Origin: Cristatella mucedo
Lineage: Eukaryota; Bryozoa; Phylactolaemata; Cristatellidae
Direction of reading: 5' to 3'
DNA: 64,000 nt
Assembly (NCBI GenBank): GCA_009760855.2
Contig: WPIO01000168.1
Span: 303,001 to 367,000, forward strand
Shown: positions 11,139-23,816 of the stretch, one piece after another
Position numbering within the stretch: position 1 is the stretch's first letter
Layout: the number at the start of each line of letters is the position of its first letter
Made by a program: the position numbers and the translations under genes
The notes under the pieces: model-generated
Seen by the model: the letters and a program-made list of their open reading frames with translations, nothing else
Told to the model about the DNA's origin: nothing
The model's database searches: none

Positions 11139-12172
11139 TTGCACTTGATAAAGCGCCCTCAGAGAATTTAATCTCGCTCTAGGCGCTTTACAGTTGCTGT
11201 AAAGTGAAATGCAATTGAATGGTAAGTAAAATCATGCTTGAAAAAAAAAATGAATAGTATGGTTAGGGGTGAAATGAACAGGGTCAGCATGGAAATGTGG
11301 TTAGGGGCAGCATGCACAGTGTCAGCACGCATAAGCACATCAAGGACGAATCAAAGGGACCCACTAAATGCTGTCCTAAATAGGTGTGTTTTTAAGTTTC
11401 TTTTAAATGTGGTCAGGTCAGGGGATGTTCTGACGCAGGTCGAGAGGGAGTTCCAGGCTTTGGGAGCATACGAGCTAAATGCACGGTCTCCAAAGGATTT
11501 AAGGCTTGTACGAGGTATTTCCAGACTGTTGGATTCCGAAAAGCGGGTGGTACGATGCTTGGCCTGATTGGGGAGTATATCTGAAAGATAGGCTGGAGCC
11601 ATAGAATAAAGAGACCTAAAAGTGAGCGACAAAACCTTGAAGTCAATCCGTTGCTTGACTGGTAGCCAGTGCAGGTCGGCGAGAAGTGGAGAAATGTGAC
11701 AACTGCGACGCTCACGACAGACAAGCCTAGCTGCAGAGTTTTGCACCAGCTGCAATCGCCTGATCGCACCTGCTGGTAGGCCAGTAAGCAGTGAGTTGCA
11801 GAAGCCGTGACGGGATGTCACGAATGCATGGACCAACTTGGACGTGGTATCCTTATCTAAACAAGCCCGAATTTTAGCAATGTTATGAAGCTGAAAATAG
11901 GCAGATTTGACTGTGGAGCTGATGTGGTCGTCTAACGAGAGGTCGCTTTGGAATATGACACCTAGATTTCGAGCTGATTCAACTGGAGATATGCTGGCAG
12001 AGCCAATTTTGAGAGTCAGCCTTTCCAATTTCTGAATCACACTGGGTTTGCCCATAACTAGTAAGTTATTTTTATCATCGTTTAGTTTTAGAAAATTTGC
12101 TGCCATCCATGTGCGGATGTCATCAATGCATGCAGCAAGTGAGTTTAGAGAATTTGAGGTGCTCGAAGGCTG
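11111..12172 (-). mobile_element. LINE-A nested inside LINE-B
   Basis: An (AAT)n tail at 11109-11136, the stem-loop, the 3' UTR and a 275-codon frame (12178-11351) give LINE-A from [15 protein letters not shown] to its stop. It is flanked by identical 7-bp sequences (gatcaat at 11104-11110 and 12173-12179), as expected for a target-site duplication. The insertion splits a LINE-B copy at the codons just after [10 protein letters not shown]. It is therefore younger than its host. Confidence 0.92.
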
Positions 12173-12490
12173 GATCAATGGTGTCGAAGGCAGCAGACAG
12201 ATCTAGCAGAGCTAAGGCAGTGACATTCCCGTCGTCGTTGCCACGTAGAATGTCATTGTTAACACGGAGGAGAGCAGTTTCAGTAGAGTGCTGCCTCTTG
12301 AAACCTGATTGAAATGTTTCTGACATTCCATTATTTTCAATATGTTCAACTAGCTGCTTAGCAACAATTTTTTCAAGAATCTTTGATAAGAACGGAAGAA
12401 GAGAAACTGGACGATAGTTTGCTAGGACCTCTGTGTTTAATCCAGGCTTTTTAAGAATAGGTCTAACGATTGCCGATTTGAAGATAAAAA
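12173..12490 (-). mobile_element. LINE-B, 5' part of the interrupted copy
   Basis: Continues the element broken at 11110. It reads [20 protein letters not shown], then [14 protein letters not shown], up to the point of the LINE-A insertion. Homology ends near 12490 in the 'VRPILKKPG' region, where the copy is 5'-truncated. Confidence 0.85.
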
Positions 12491-13155
12491 TAAGTGCTTC
12501 GGTATGACTATCGCCAATTAAGTCTAGACGCTGAGATTAGTGCAATATGTCTGCGGAGATTCCACGGAAATTATCTTCTAGAATTTATTAAACTCTCGTG
12601 GCCTAAAATTGAGTAAGTGTGTATTAGCCACTGCTTCACTAAGACTCTTTTAAACAAAAGCGGCGTAAATAGCGGAGCTAGTGCTTTAAAACATATGAAA
12701 CATATCAATAGAGCTGACATTGACGCACAGATTACGACAAAAACTCGTAGGTAGGCACGGCAACCGTATCCCAATATGAACACCAACGGCTTTGAGTAAA
12801 CTGAGCTTGAGCTACTTGTGCCCTACTTTCAGCATTAGAACTTGGGGGATTCAAAACTGCAGCTTGGACGACAGGCTACCAGGAGGCGGAGACAGTGACG
12901 ACTGATGACAAAAAGTGTGGCTGCGGACGCGTCCTGACTGGTAGCGCCGCCAAGCAAGCCGTTACGCTGGCTGTGCGTTCGATACTTCAAATAAATAGGC
13001 AGAAAAGAGTAAAAACAGAAGCGCTGCTGCTTTGTAGGCGTTGCAGCAGATACTACCTCAGAGCTGCGGCCAAGGCAAGCTACCTTGGAGAGGCATTTGA
13101 GGCATTCTATAGCCGTAACTCCCTCGTAGAGTTTTTTATTTTTAATAAGAGCTGT
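12491..13155. other. Unique sequence with a short cysteine-containing open frame
   Basis: An open frame from ATG 12904 carries two cysteine pairs (KCGCGRV and LCRRCSRY) in its first 50 or so residues, then runs into LINE-A sequence after 13156. The cysteine spacing suggests a possible small metal-binding exon, but there is no splice evidence and no recognised family. Confidence 0.3.
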
Positions 13156-13725
13156 TGGCTAATAATGATAATAATATTAACACACTTGATAAAGCGGCCT
13201 CAGAGAACTCAATCTCGTCTTGGCACTTTAAATTTTCTGCAAAGGAAGCATGATCGAACGAGTAGTGGTAGCATGCTCAATGACAATAAGCACAACATGT
13301 TTAGATGTGACAGGCACAGGGTCAACAGGCAAATGCGGCTAGTGGCAGGATGTATAGTGTTCATCATGCATAAGTACATAAAGGACGAATCAAGTGGACC
13401 CACTAAATGCCGAGATAAATAGGTGCGTTTTAGTTTCTTTATGTGGTCAATTCAGGGGGATGTCATGACACAAGTCGAAAGTGAGTTCCACGCTTTGTGA
13501 GCATACAAACGAAAGGGGCGGTCTGCAAAGGATTTTAGGTTATTGCGAGGTATAGATGAACGATTAGATTCCGAAAAGGGGGTGGTATGACGCTTAGACT
13601 GGTGGAGCAGTAAATCTGATAGGTAGGCTGGAGCCAAAGAATGAAGGGACCTAAAAGTGAGCGACAAAACCTTGAAGTCAATGCGTTGCTTGACTGGTAG
13701 CCAGTGCCGATCGGCGAGAAGTTAA
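13156..13725 (-). mobile_element. LINE-A fragment
   Basis: Begins with an imperfect AAT tail, then stem-loop, 3' UTR and the C-terminal coding region (SLTFRSLHSLAPAYLSDLL on the minus strand, 13667-13452). Homology ends near 13725. It is diverged, with frame breaks. Confidence 0.8.
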
Positions 13726-14029
13726 GGTGCTCTGGCGTGCGATGGCGGCGCGACGGAGAACGAAACCTCCACAAGCGAGTTGTGTTGACGAAGACGGCTG
13801 TATTGCATTACACACGGGCAACGCAAGCGTGCGAGCATACCTACAGATGTAGTTGCCGTCGTAGAAGCAGCTCCGGAACGCGCGGAAAGAAGAGGAAAAG
13901 AGTTAGAGGGTGAGAGAGGATAGTGTCCACACAGGCCGGTGGGCAAGCAGAAAGTTTCTCGCTGCAGGACTACTGGGTAACGCGACCACAGCTGACCAGT
14001 TCCAATTAAATCCAGCTTAATTAGCCAAT

Positions 14030-14557
14030 GCTGTCCAACTGCAGCGCCTAATGAGGTGGTGCTCAGCGCGCCCGTTGGCCGGGCGGAGTGGGTGTGAGTC
14101 CGGCTGGGGCGGAACAGCATTGAGGGCGTGGCCACGCCCACAGTCTGGCCGTGGTAGTGGGCTCGAGCCACCGGCATACGTTGCCGCTATAAAAATAAGG
14201 TGTTGTATAAAGATATTATCATTATTATTATTATGTAAATCTTCGAGGCGCGTTCTCTCAGTTGTGCTTATCATCGTCATTAATTTTGCTCGAGCGCAGT
14301 TTGCCCATTGCGCGGACAAAGCGGTGAGCGGCCGGGGGCGGAACAACATGGCGGCGATGCCGCGCCCACAGGCGAAGAACTTACTCTCGCGGATCAACAT
14401 TTTCTGCGGCTCATTAGTAAAAATGAAAACCGATAAAAATAATTGTTTTATTGCTCTAATATGTAAATATAGCTTTTTATGAAGTTATTTATTTTTAATC
14501 TCTTAAATTTTTGTATCAGATAGCGACAGACCGTCACACCTGGTTCGAATTTCCAAA
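14030..14557 (+). promoter_or_regulatory. Probable FET promoter and 5' UTR region
   Basis: Immediately upstream of the start codon of the FET gene. The first part is locally GC- and CpG-rich, with two related blocks of the type 'gcgg(a/g)...cgcccacag' at about 14090-14145 and 14320-14372. There is no obvious TATA box at a convincing distance. The transcription start cannot be fixed by eye. Confidence 0.5.
14345..14355 (+). promoter_or_regulatory. YY1-type motif
   Basis: AACATGGCGGC matches the YY1 consensus AANATGGCGGC and lies about 200 bp upstream of the FET start codon. Promoter-proximal YY1 sites of this form are common in housekeeping genes. Function here is inferred from sequence and position only. 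Confidence 0.5.
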
Positions 14558-17500
14558 ATGGCGCAACGTAAGTTCAAGCAGCGATCCGGAGAACAGCCTA
14601 TGTCGACATATAATGTATTGCCTGTTGTGGTTAGCGTTTGACTTTAGAAATTTGGAAGCGTTTTGTTTTGCTTGATCATGATGTATTTCTTGCTGATAGT
14701 GGTAATGGCTTCTTTCTTCGATACCGGCACTGTTAAAATGGCGCTTCCCGGTGCCACCACGTTCTAACGTCTTTGATTAACTGCTTAAGACCTCGCTATA
14801 CCCGTTTATCATTGCGTTCATTTTACTGTGTGGTGACTTTGATGAACCCTGCTGGCTCTAACGTGAGTGATTCAGCAGCAGATGGATGTTCTTGGCGAGT
14901 TGTCCCGTACCTGCTGCGTAGGTACCGTATGAAAAATGATTTGAATATCGATACGCTAAGGCTGGCTTCCAAAGCTTGTACCAAATCAACGCAACTTGTT
15001 TTTTATTGTGTTAACGTGGCATTAGAAATCGACCCGAGACGGGTTTTCGGCGATTGAGCTCTCGATAAATGCCTAGCGATGATTGCTAGAATGTCTTGCT
15101 GGGAAACCTGATTAATCGGGTGCAGTTTTTCAAAATTGATCAGTCTGTGTAGCATGCATATAAATAAGCAAAGGTAGCACGCCCTAGCATTACTCGATTA
15201 TGCATGTTCTCTTTGTATGAACTGCCCTCCTTGTTGTAGAGTATGGAGGTTATGGCCAGGCATCAGGCAACAGCAGTGGGTAAGTTACAGCTATTCTACT
15301 GCTATGTTACTGAGCTGTCGAAGCTTAAATATTGCTATCGACTGATATCGGATTATCTCTCCACTTGACATTTAAATGGGTCAAACGATTAGAAATTTAC
15401 TCGATCTGTGTGCATTATATCACTCGATGTCCTTTTCAGTCTATGTAGTAAAGTGTATATTTAAAAATCGCTGGTTGTTAAGACATATTGTGCTCAGTTT
15501 TCTTCACAGTATCGTTACTGTCGTTGTACGTAATGGTTTTTTCCATTTGTTCATATCCAATCAAATGAGCTTTTTAAAGTTGCATTAACAAATGTTGAAC
15601 GTTCTTATTCGTGCTTTCTTTTTAGCTCGTACGATGCTTATAGCGGAGGTGGATATGGAGGAGGCAACAGTGCTGGAGGAGGTTACTCGCAGACTGGCTA
15701 TGGGCAGGGTCAGGTGAGTGTAGATCTAATTGCTCAACTATTGTACCTGGAGTTGTCCCTTTTATGGATGCATAAAAGAGAGCAAGTAAGGCTTTGTAGT
15801 GGTGTCTGAGCCTTTTGGGGAACTCTTAGAGAAACTGTTAGTTGCCTAAAACAGCTGCAGAATGTAATGTCTTCTTTAGGGCGGTTCTTCTACGTACAGC
15901 AGTGGTAATGCAGGAGGAGGCAGCACGTACGACTCGAACAGTTATGGACAACGTTCCTCTCAACCTCAGAGCTACAGAGGTATGTGTGCTTTCAGAGGAT
16001 TGTTGTGGCTGTATAGAGGTTTGCATTTGTGTAAACGTTGATCCGGCGGTACCTCGGAGCTTTTGGCTGGCTCGTGCTGCCATGCAGCTGAGTAGACTGT
16101 ATGCTATGATCTTTTAGGTGTATGCATTCGTTTGCTAACTACTGTGGTGTGCATTACAGGCCAAGGCTCTGATGTGAGAGGTGGCTATGGACAGTCGAGT
16201 GAACCACAATCTTCGAACAGTGGTTATAGCGCTAGCACTGGTGCTGGTGGTTCCGGCAATGCAGCTGGCGGAAGCTCTGGATCTAGCTATGGACAGTCTG
16301 GTGCATCTAGCTATGCTGATAGGAACAATGATAGGGGCTCCAGCTATGGAGGCGAGCGCTCATCGTCGGGCTACGGTGGGGATCGTTCGGCCAGTTCCTA
16401 TGGAGGCGAGCGCTCGACAACAAGCTATGGCAGTGAACGGCCATCTGGTGGCTATAGTGGTGATCGTTCGTCCGGCTATAGTGGTGATCGCTCTGGCTCC
16501 GACTCGTATGGAGGAAGTCGTGGTGGTGATGGAGGTGAAAGGTCATCCGGCTATGGAGGTAGAAGTGACAGTGGTTACAGTGATCAGGGTAAGCTGTGCA
16601 GATGCTGGCTGCTCATGATTTGCTTCCAAGTAGCTTTGCTTTGTCATAATAATTGGTGCTGCTCTGTTATAGGAGGCAGAGGAGGAGGAGGAGGCAGCTA
16701 TGGGTATGTTTTTTTGCTGCTGCTTTTATGTTATCTTGATTTAGTGGTTGTTAAAATTGTGAGTTGGGTGGTATAGTATGTGCTGTATGTGTTCTGCTAG
16801 AGTGGGGATATTGGGATGTTGAGGAAATTGGTTGCTACGATAAGCTAAGCTACCTTGGTCCATAACTGGTTGAAGCACCTCGGGATCAATGGGTGTGACA
16901 TCGGCATTTAATATATATATATATATATATATAAGCGTTATGTCGCACACCAACCCCACTAAAAAATATTTTTATTGGTTGTATTGAGATGCTTCATCTT
17001 TGAATGTAAGACTACTACCTCGAAGGTACTGCTTTATGGTTTGTCGTGTCCGATCATTTCTATTGGTATTTACCATATTTTATCAGCAGATTTAATGGAT
17101 GATATCTGCACAAAAATGGGTCATTTAGTTGATCATGTCAAGTGGTTTTTATTAGTAAGCTGATACAGTGCTGGCCAGTGACAGCTTGGTGCAGGTTGGT
17201 TCTACCGGTCTAAATATTAACTTGATAACTAGTACGATATACTAGTACATGTGTCGTGTTTATTGGCAGTTCTTACCTCAACTCTCATGGGCGTATTCCG
17301 TTTTTGGGCTCCTGTTTATTAGTTGCATAATGATCCAGAAGCATTAGCCGGGCAGTACAGGGACAGGCCTGTACGTACGTTTGTTGCTCTGGTCAGCAAT
17401 AACTGGTCTATTGTGTGCTTAGGTGGCATCGAGGTTGGTTGGCGGTTTATATTCTAAGCGAGGCACCATTTATTGAAAGTCGCTTTCTGGAAAGTGTTTA

Positions 17501-20500
17501 TAAAACCGAGCTGATCGGGAACTGAACTGAGTTTTGCCTATGTCGTGAAGTAAGGTTCACTCACACTTGGGCAAGTCAAATAAGGTGATGGCTATACGTT
17601 GAACTTATACTTTTTTAGCTTGGCTTGCTTTGCTCTGCAGGTATATATATCTGCTATGTGTGTTGATACTGACTGTGTCTGGCAGTTTGTCTTCCAACAG
17701 GAGGTGTCCACCCATAGACAACAGGTTAAGCCTCGATTGCAGCACTGCCTGTTGATGAGCAGGCCTAGTGCATTGGGTTGACAGCATTCTGTTGCGTGTC
17801 GGTCTTGCTGTCCCAGAGTTTATATTGGGACTGACGAGACTGAAGCTGCTGGCTCAGCTTCATCATACCTGCTTCCAGCAGCAGCACAGTGATAGGTGAA
17901 AACTGATGTACGAGTTTAATGTTACAGAGGTGACAATAAACCAGCCTTCAACAAACGTGGTGGTAAGTGCAATGTGTTATCTACTTATGCCAGGCGTTAT
18001 TAGGCACCCTTTGGTTATTAAGCTGAAACAGGGGTACCGGGCTGACACGAGTCCTGTGCAGCCTGCTAGCTAAGACATACTTAGCACGTGGTAGCAATGA
18101 GTGAAAACATTGTGGGGCTGTTGGCATAAGGAAAGGGGATCTGTCTCGTTTGAATCATGGTGGAGTAAAAAAGTTAGTAGTTGACACGGTCATGCTTTCT
18201 GGTAACTTGGAACATGCACGCAGTTTTTGAAAGCTGTGATCTTGTTATGGCTTCAATCGGGTAGCAGTTCTTTCCATATTAATATGGCTTGGCCACTCGG
18301 GTTGACATCCAGGTTTGCTGTGTGTGTATTTATGTGTCCATATCACATAAAGTGTGGGCCTGGCTTACTTGACTACCTGGTATCCTCCTATTTCACTTGA
18401 TTGCATGTGAAGAGGTTCTACGAAATTAAGGTAATTGCCTTACAATGCCGACCTACCTATTCTATGTGATACTTGGGAAGCAAACCTTTCCCGGGACCTA
18501 TCAAGTAGAAGAAGCAAAATGGTTCACATTCTTGGGATAATGCTAGTTTGGTGTCGACTTATTTGAATTTGCCTATAGCCTTAATTATTATATTGCCCTT
18601 ATTACCTAGTTATGTCAAGTTTCACAAGAGTGATGGATAACACTTACGGTGGTTCTGTTGTCAAACTTGGCTAGACCTCATTCTTGACAGTACTTAATAG
18701 TTATCTTGATGGGTCACTTTTGATGGCACTGTCCTGTTATTATTGTCGATGTAGAGCTAACATGGCCTCCCTTTATCTTCTGGCAATTTTTTTACTCGTT
18801 TATACTTGGTGTCTGCAATATTCTTTGCTGGCTATTGGTGGTGTACCTTGCACCAGATCGTGGATGCACCACTTGCTGTATTCCTGATATCCTAACTTAG
18901 TGTCAGTGCTTGGGGGAGTTGGTTTAAAGCTCCATATTTTCATATGTAAGCTATATGTTAGTATGTTTTCCCATTACTCGAGTGAGTTGTGCGCCCTCGA
19001 TTGTAAACATCGTCATTGTGATCTGTTTTCCATTTGGTGTAATTAGCTGTATTTGATCCGTTTGCTTTAAACTGGACACCTATTATACAGTGTGAGTAGG
19101 TGCATTTGGTACCTGTGTTCGTTCTACACAGAAAACGTGAACCAGTAGTATAGGGTTGTCATCTATGCCAAGAAGGCTGTCTTTTAAAGCTTGGTGTATG
19201 TTCACGTGTGTGTGGCACCTCTGTCGGGCTAGCCTTCTCCAGCGTGTGCAACGTCCCCTAGGCATATGGCTTTTCCTAAAGCCCCGCTGGCTATTTATTT
19301 TTTGGTAATTGCAGCTGCCGTCTTTGCATGAATACTGATGGAGCTCTGGGCGTTTCGTAGCTTCACGAAATGGTCATGTTTTGCTGTTGCTCTCAGTTTG
19401 GTCTTGACGTATTGAAGGTGGAAGCAGTGGTGGCTTTGGGGACTCGTCTGACGACAGCATGGAAGTTCAGCAGGATACAGTATTTGTCTCAGGACTGGGT
19501 GACCGTGTAACAGCAGAGGACCTTGCACAATACTTTGGTCAGATTGGCATCATAAAGGTAATTTTGTCAACTTTCCTTTCAGCTTTTTCTGATTAGTGTC
19601 CGAGAAGGTAAAGGCACCTTTTTCTCACAGCATTTTGCTGGTCCTTGTGACACGTCTTTTGTTTGCTTATGCATGGTGAGACCGTGTTAGGCATTATGAC
19701 AATGCATGTTACCAGTGACCAGATGATTATGCTTTTTTTGCAGCTTATGTAACTGTCTAAAAAAAATATGTCCTGTGGTGCTATGCAAAAAGTATTATCA
19801 TTATTAATGACCTGACAGTAATCTCCAAAATGGTGAACTGCTTAGGTATCTTTCTTCTAAAGGCGAATCGTGTTGACATCGCATTGTATTTTGTTTGAAG
19901 AGAGACTCAGGCTCTTGCAATAATAATAATAATATTGCACTTGATAAAGTGCCCTCAGAGAACTTAATCTCTTTCTAGGCACTTTACATTTGCTGCAAAG
20001 TGATATGCAATGCAATCTGTTATAGAACTACAACGTGGTAGTTTTGTGAGAGCTTTATTAGTGGACAAGAACTTGTTATAACTCCGGAGTCACTCTAAAT
20101 GCTGTGGCAGCTTTGAATTTGAAAGTATGATATTGAGTGCTTTTTAATGTCTGTAATAAGGTCTCTTGGAAGAATTGAGCAAATCAAAGGCAAATTATTA
20201 GTGACTTTATCAGTATATGATGCTCATTATATTCGTGACTGTCAAGCCTATTGGGTGGATTGTAGTATTGAAGAGACCCTGCTCCCTCTCAATGTTTATT
20301 ATATGATTGTGTTAGTGTGCCATTTTAAGAAAACCTTTACATTTTTAAGAGACGGTTATTTCGTGCAGATGGACAAGAAGACCAACAAACCCAAGGTCTG
20401 GGTATACATGGATAAAGCCACAAATGCACCAAAGGGCGAGGCGACCATAACGTATGATGACCCTGCGACAGCCACAGCTGCAATCGACTGGTTCAACAGT

Positions 20501-23500
20501 ATGTTGCTTCCTCCTCCACATCCCTTTTCATGAATGAAATGCATAAAATGGCATCAAGTGTATACACTACTTAGTTCCCTGTTTTGACACGTGTAGTTGT
20601 TTCAGGTTTTCCCTATTGGCCCTTCTAATCGTTAAACAATACGGTTGTCCTCTGCTTCCAGATAAAGAATATCATGGAAATGTGATTAAAGTGGAGCTTG
20701 CCCAAAGAAAGCAAAGTGCGTGGAGCATGGGCCGCGGTGGCAGGGGAGGAGGTCGTGGCCGAGGCTTCGATCGAGGTGGTAGCAGGGGTGGAAGAGGAGG
20801 TGAGTAGTTTGTGCAGTTCTTGTCTTTATATATCTATCATTGGTGGCCATGACAATTATGTGCATCGTCTTACTGTCTACAAGGTTCGCGACTGTACATT
20901 ATTTTTTGTTTTAGGTTTTCGTCCACGTGACGATGACGGTATGCAATTGTGTAGCTTTTACTGATCTTGATGACCTGTTTTGTTTGACGCGTTCATGTTG
21001 TTTACTGTGTTTGCATCAGTTTGGTTTGAGCTGCAGTCTCATTTATGCAATAAAAAGCTATATCTTGCAAGAGGATTGTACATAGTAGCAGCTATTGCAT
21101 TTTAAAATTTTTTTTAGGAGATAATGGTGGCAGTAGTAGTGGTGGATTTGGCCGTCCTGGAGACTGGACCTGTCCCAACCCGTGAGTTGCATTGTGGGTC
21201 ACGTAGATGTCACGAATTTACCCAAATTGCCTTCTGACATTGCTATTCTTTTTGTATTGCAGATCTTGTGGTAATAACAATTTCTCTTGGAGAGACTCTT
21301 GCAATAGATGCCAGACTTCAAAGCCCGGTGGCAGCAGTGGTGGCGATGATGAATATGGCGGAGGTATGTGTGAGTGCTGCTTTAATCGGTATCTGTGTTC
21401 AGCAGCTATCACTCATTTGATGTCTCATTCCAACCGCGTACTCGCGGGTCAAGACTTTCTTTCATTTGAGTGATCTGTTTTGTGAGCGACTGATTCAGAG
21501 AGGTTTCTGTTTCATTTGATGCTGTAATTGTAGGTGGTGGCTTCAGGGGCCGAGGTCGTGGTGGTGGTGGTGGTGGATATGGTGGTGACCGTGGTCGAGA
21601 CGGAGGTAGTTATGGTGGAGGTCGCGGAGGAAGCTTTGGAAGAGGCGGAGGATATGGCGGAGGCAGCGGCGGAGGCAGCGGAGGTTATGGAGACCGGGAC
21701 TCTTATGGAAAGGACAGGTAATTTCGTCCAGTAAATATGACCTGGGGTTCCCAATCACAACTCATGCTGCTAGTGCTTCATTCTAAAAAGGATTGTTCCC
21801 AAGCTATTCAAATCATCCGTCATTTGACCAGAACACCGGTGTTAGCAAGCTATCAGTCGTCCTAGGCCGGTTTCCTGTATTCTCGTGGGTGGGGCAAGTG
21901 TATTTATGAGTTTTGTGGATTTCATAGGTCAGTTGTGTGCTATGTTGTCACTAACCATGTTTGCATGTTGACCATGTGAATGTCGCCTCTAACCATGTTT
22001 TGCTTTTCAGCATTGAGCCTGCTACTACAATCATTCGGTTATGCTTCCTTAACAGGATATGTGAAGTGCCTAGAAAGGAATGAGTTCCCTTAGGCTGCTA
22101 TAACAAGACTTATTATTACTAATCAAATGCTAAAACTGCTTTCCTCTACTTGGCTGGTGACCTCCTATTTTTGTTAATACTGCCATTGCCAAATGCCTGT
22201 CTGTCACGTCTTGGCTATCCTTGTAACAAGATCCTGCTTGTGCGATTAAGGTCAACCGTCAGCCTTCCTGTTGGGGCTCTGGCTGGGTTTAATCGCATGG
22301 TCATCTAGCTAATCTAGTGGCTGTCAGATCATTTAGAGGATCCTTCATCCATAGATAGACGTGTTTCTATATATAGTTGGTAGCACCTGGATGTTTTTAA
22401 AATGTGCTACTAAATGACGATAAATCAAACTCGTGTAAACTTGGTAAGTATTTTGTGTTTTGCTTCTAATTTGAGTTTTCATTAGGCAGTGACGTCAGTA
22501 CTCGTTTTCTAAATTGTGGTGTCCTAATTGCTTGACTTTAAACATTCAATTAGTAATGCTTCCTCAGCCTTCTGTCCGTATCTCGGCTACCTTTTGCACT
22601 TCTTTGCCACATGCTGTGGTAGTGACGGTGACTCCTGCCAAATTCTCTGTAGCCTTTGACCTGAGCACTGCTGACGCTGCTGCTCTTGTTTTGCAGTGCA
22701 AATCTTGTGAATGAGAGCTGTTTGCACCGGGGGAGCTAAAGATCTCAATGTCTCCATTTGTATCGCTAGGCCATACTTACTGTATCCTGTACTGATAGGG
22801 TTCCCAGAAAAGGCTAATAATCCTTCAGTTCGAGCTTAATACTGAAGCTCCTTTGATCTTTAATTATAATGATTCTGTCGTGTGTCCTTTGGCTGCACGG
22901 GTTTCGTTAGTTTCGCTTTAGTCAGAAGATGCATTTGCAACACGCTCTGGCACGGCTTGTTAGCCCATTCTTGGTACCTGTTCTCGCTTCTTTCCCAAAA
23001 AGTTATACTGCCGCAAGAATCAATACTCTCGCGTGCTCCGGCATCAAGCAAACTCAGCTTGTGCAAACATCTGGCCCTCTGTAGACCAAACGTCTTTCAA
23101 AGCGATTCTCCGTCTGGGATAACACCCACCTAGAGCTCGGAACTTTATATTTATGCTCCTCTCCTGAGACACTCGAGTGTGTATTTGGACTGAATACGTA
23201 CTTGGCCACTCCATTAGCATAGGGGCCCTAAACCAAATTAAACAGGTCTGTAGGAAAAAATGAATGCTTATGCTTATTACGCTTTTTAAAATTAAGCTAT
23301 TTAACAGTGCTCATTGCTTCTAGGCACTGCCACTTTTGGGATAGTTCAAAATAGACGTGTCTATCCACTACAGAAGCAGTCCTAGAGCCCCGTGTCGTAT
23401 GTGAAGCAGCTGAATGGAGATTAAATTCTCTTTAATACGTGTTGAGAGTGCTATACAAATAAGATATCCATCTTCGTACTATTTTGCACCGTCCGTTCCT

Positions 23501-23816
23501 CAGCTGTGCTCTCATTCTCCCACTAAAAACGATTCATTGCCATCGTGAAGAGTGTAATGTTTTCAATGGGCAAATACCCAATACTCTTCATAAGCCAAGG
23601 TCGTCGATACTGCACCTGAAAGTCTATAACCCATCTGTTTGGGCACAATCTTCTACGCTGTGCTGCCACTTGATGCATCCTGCGTTTTAGGTTTGCATGT
23701 CTTACGTTAGCCCTTTTTTTTTCTCAGTGTACTTGATTGAAGGTTTAATCGTGTGCTTTTTCTGTAGGGGAAGCCGTCCACAGGAGCGCGATGATCGGCG
23801 AGACAGGCCGTATTAA
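14558..23816 (+). CDS. FUS: FET-family RNA-binding protein (FUS/EWSR1/TAF15/cabeza type), 520 aa
   Basis: FET proteins are nuclear RNA- and DNA-binding proteins acting in transcription, splicing and RNA transport. Coding exons: 14558-14567, 15240-15279, 15626-15713, 15880-15979, 16160-16588, 16673-16703, 17928-17962, 19418-19557, 20369-20498, 20662-20799, 20915-20938, 21118-21181, 21263-21363, 21534-21717, 23768-23816. All introns are GT/AG and the lengths sum to exactly 521 codons. Order: a Gly/Ser/Tyr/Gln-rich low-complexity region (1-245) with repeated SYGGERS and GYSGDRS units; an RRM (about 265-350, VFVSGLG and KGEATITYDD); an RGG box (about 355-385); a RanBP2-type zinc finger (403-430, Cys 407, 412, 423, 426); a second RGG region; and a C-terminal PY nuclear localisation signal ending RRDRPY. 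The length is close to human FUS (526 aa). A single locus of this type could be ancestral to the three vertebrate FET genes, so the symbol is a family label. The acceptor of exon 8 (19417) is the weakest splice call. Confidence 0.95.
16911..16933. repeat. (TA)n microsatellite in FET intron 6
   Basis: About 23 bp of alternating A and T inside the intron between exons 6 and 7. Confidence 0.9.
19919..20018 (-). mobile_element. LINE-A 3' tail in FET intron 8
   Basis: AAT repeats followed by the LINE-A stem-loop and the start of its 3' UTR, antisense to the gene. Only about 100 bp remains. Confidence 0.85.
21930..22125 (+). mobile_element. LINE-A 3' UTR fragment in FET intron 14
   Basis: Sense-oriented 3' UTR sequence ('ccatgtttgcatgttgacc', 'cctctaaccatg') followed by a mutated stem-loop (gtgcctagaaaggaatgag) and a short TTATTATT tail. 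It is diverged from the family. Confidence 0.75.
23375..23470 (+). mobile_element. SINE2 fragment in the last FET intron
   Basis: A B-box-like segment (gagccccgtg) is followed by 'atgtgaagc', 'gagattaaattctct' and 'gtgctatacaaat', in the order seen in complete SINE2 copies. The 5' head is mutated or missing and about 10 bp are inserted before the terminal segment. Confidence 0.6.
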
